A stretch of 64,000 bases of DNA from Blattamonas nauphoetae (taxonomy: Eukaryota > Preaxostyla > Oxymonadida). The translations under genes and the position numbers were made by a program. Under the pieces are notes generated by a model, which searched no databases, had not been told where the DNA came from, and saw only the letters and a program-made list of their open reading frames with translations. This document shows positions 62,583 through 64,000 of the stretch, in pieces. Within the stretch, counting starts at the first letter, position 1, and each line of letters opens with the position of its first letter. Location: positions 186,001 through 250,000 of the forward strand of contig JARBJD010000073.1 in NCBI GenBank assembly GCA_033064195.1, written 5' to 3'.

Positions 62583-63427
62583 AATAGATGTGGGACTCAA
62601 TTGAATTTGGAGACATAATTCACATTTCATCATAAATACGCAACAAGGACAGTTGTAGAGTAAAGGAGAGATTGAAGGAAGCTTATTACACCTTCTAAAG
62701 GAGTGTGAACTCAAATGGAGATTTTCGGGAATCTCATTGCTTTTCTCATTTGTTATGGGCTGATCTCGATTCTCACATTAACTATTTCCATATGGTAACG
62801 AAAAAAAGATCAATAAAAACTGAATGAAAACACGTGTGAAATGTATGAAGTTGAGATGAACGTGATCCGTCCTTCAATTGGAGAGATCTCTTTCTGCATC
62901 CACGATCAAAGTATGACGACATGGTATCCCTGTGCTTGCCTAAATTTGTGAAGAGGATGAAAAAGAAGGAATGAGAAAGAGAGCAAACGTGCAAAACACG
63001 GAAAAGAGGCTGGATCCTTTTGGATTGGTGGAGTGACCAACCTGTTCGTCTAATTTGTTGAATCAACAAAGTTGGATGGATAAACACTGAAAAATGTGAA
63101 AAACAAGAAGGAAATTGAGTGATGAAGGAAACAGGGAGATATTGGCAAGAAAAGTGATGAAACAATTGTTGTTGAAAAAATTGATCAATTGAGTTGTGTA
63201 TGAAGGAAAACACACCCGAATAGCATTTCAGCGAACATCAGGTCATTGTCCGCGAGTTGGCAAATCTCGAAGTCAGGATCCTTGATCGGGGATTTTTGAG
63301 CGGGCAAGAGGGTATTTAGGGTGTTTGATCACATCCATTATCGAGTTTATCAATATTTTTGGACTCTTGGTATGAAGTTTTCGTCATGTCATCTGAGACG
63401 TGGAAGGCGAGAAGGATTGAGATATGT
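62583..63427 (-). repeat. Repeat J, copy 2
   Basis: Inverse of 38989-39834 with few differences. The minus-strand frame 63213-62782 is longer than in copy 1 because of small indels. This copy is outside the DIRS-type element, so J is an independent repeat. Confidence 0.9.
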
Positions 63428-63434
63428 ATACTGG

Positions 63435-63462
63435 ACTGACCGAGCCTTTGGGCTCGGTCAGT
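63435..63462. other. Perfect 12-bp hairpin
   Basis: ACTGACCGAGCC, loop TTTG, GGCTCGGTCAGT. It lies between the end of repeat J and the start of element E. GC-rich in AT-rich surroundings. It may be a terminator, a small palindromic repeat or the scar of an excision. Confidence 0.7.
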
Positions 63463-63483
63463 GTCAGTGCTCTTTTCTTCTAA

Positions 63484-64000
63484 TAGTCACCGGATAAACC
63501 CGCTTTTATCCATAAACCCGCACAAAATCCAAAATGTTGATCATCTTTATGGATTAATTCCTTCCATTTCATTTTTTCACTTTTTAGAACTAGTTACTCC
63601 AAATTGATTAAAAGGGAGTCAGTTCAAAATCAAAAAGTGGGTCACATTTGTGCAGAACACTTGAAGAATGATAAACTGTGCTCTATCACATTCAACACCT
63701 CCTCCTCACAACTTTCACTCACACCAGACAACGCGAGAACTTGCTGAACCCGCCATCCTAGCTCTCAGACACAATCCAAGATCGCTGAACAAAACGCAGC
63801 TCTTGATCGAACTTTTCAGATAACGCTGTCGACTACCTTCCACTTCTTACACCAACTACAATTTCGCTTGCAATCTCATTCCATCATTCTTGTCTCGGAG
63901 CTCCAGACACCAAACTTTCACTCGCAATGTCGAAAGGAAAACTTAACCTATCACTTGGAGCGGACGTAATGAACATGCGGATGCATATGATTGATTGCTT
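63484..64000. mobile_element. Element E: left end of an element-A relative, runs off the window
   Basis: Starts TAGTCACCGGATAAACCCGC, followed 17 bases later by a second ATAAACCCGC, as at the ends of elements A and D. A TAA at 63481-63483 would be the target duplication. The right end is outside the window. The interior seen here (63540-64000) has no gene I can support. Confidence 0.6.

Noticed and set aside
1-64000. Reassigned stop codons (in-frame TGA, TAG and TAA in several host-like frames)
   Set aside because: Intact genes end in TAA (helical-repeat members 1-3, Tc1), TAG (member 4, MULE) and TGA (receptor, copy 3), and the affected frames also show frameshifts or intact paralogues with sense codons at the same site. 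Decay or splicing explains them better.

Overview
The window looks like nuclear DNA of a free-living or gut flagellate protist. The best guess is an oxymonad (Preaxostyla) close to Blattamonas. That rests on recall of the family style (lineage-specific helical-repeat proteins, beta-helix surface proteins with pseudokinase tails, short GT-AG introns) and not on a database search. Intact frames end in TAA, TAG and TGA alike, so the genetic code appears standard. There is no operon structure. Much of the window is decayed genes and mobile DNA.

Region 1 (1-18530) is a set of nested insertions. One host gene with RRM-like and helical-repeat regions, already a pseudogene, is split at two points. 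Element A (1208-4091, 3-bp duplication TGA) sits at the first. A Mutator-like element (MULE, 4147-17892, perfect 9-bp duplication CAAATATGA) sits at the second. The MULE transposase is itself split by element B (5597-12981, duplication TAA) and element C (13072-17129). B carries a Tc1/mariner transposase gene, a decayed beta-helix gene and an intron-bearing gene. C carries cysteine-motif genes and a minisatellite. Removing the insertions restores alignment with an intact paralogue (20792-22873) and gives a continuous transposase frame.

Region 2 (18531-23730) holds two more copies of the RRM/U-box-like gene, one frameshifted and one apparently whole. Region 3 (23730-31105) holds hAT element F (8-bp duplication GCGATCAT), which carries a beta-helix pseudogene. 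That pseudogene is split by H, a MULE-type element (9-bp duplication GCGACTGGT) carrying decayed protein-kinase exons with an intron. H is in turn split by D, a small relative of element A. A short hAT relative, G, follows.

Region 4 (31106-40500) has a decayed helical-repeat gene and a tyrosine-recombinase (DIRS-type) retrotransposon (33175-40227). The retrotransposon has its three reading frames, its inverted termini and its internal complementary region. Region 5 (40503-57722) has a large membrane receptor with a degenerate kinase tail. It also has four intact members of the helical-repeat family, each of three being followed directly by a broken leucine-rich-repeat gene, and pieces of a TRF4-type poly(A) polymerase. 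Part of this block (52959-57722) is an inverted duplication.

Region 6 (57723-64000) has few recognisable genes. It contains a further hAT-like element, I (59647-62505, duplication TGATAGTT), a repeat shared in inverse orientation with the interior of the retrotransposon, and the left end of another element-A relative that runs off the window.

The main theme is that several unrelated families of non-autonomous DNA transposons here are unusually large and filled with host-like gene pieces. They land inside host genes and inside each other.
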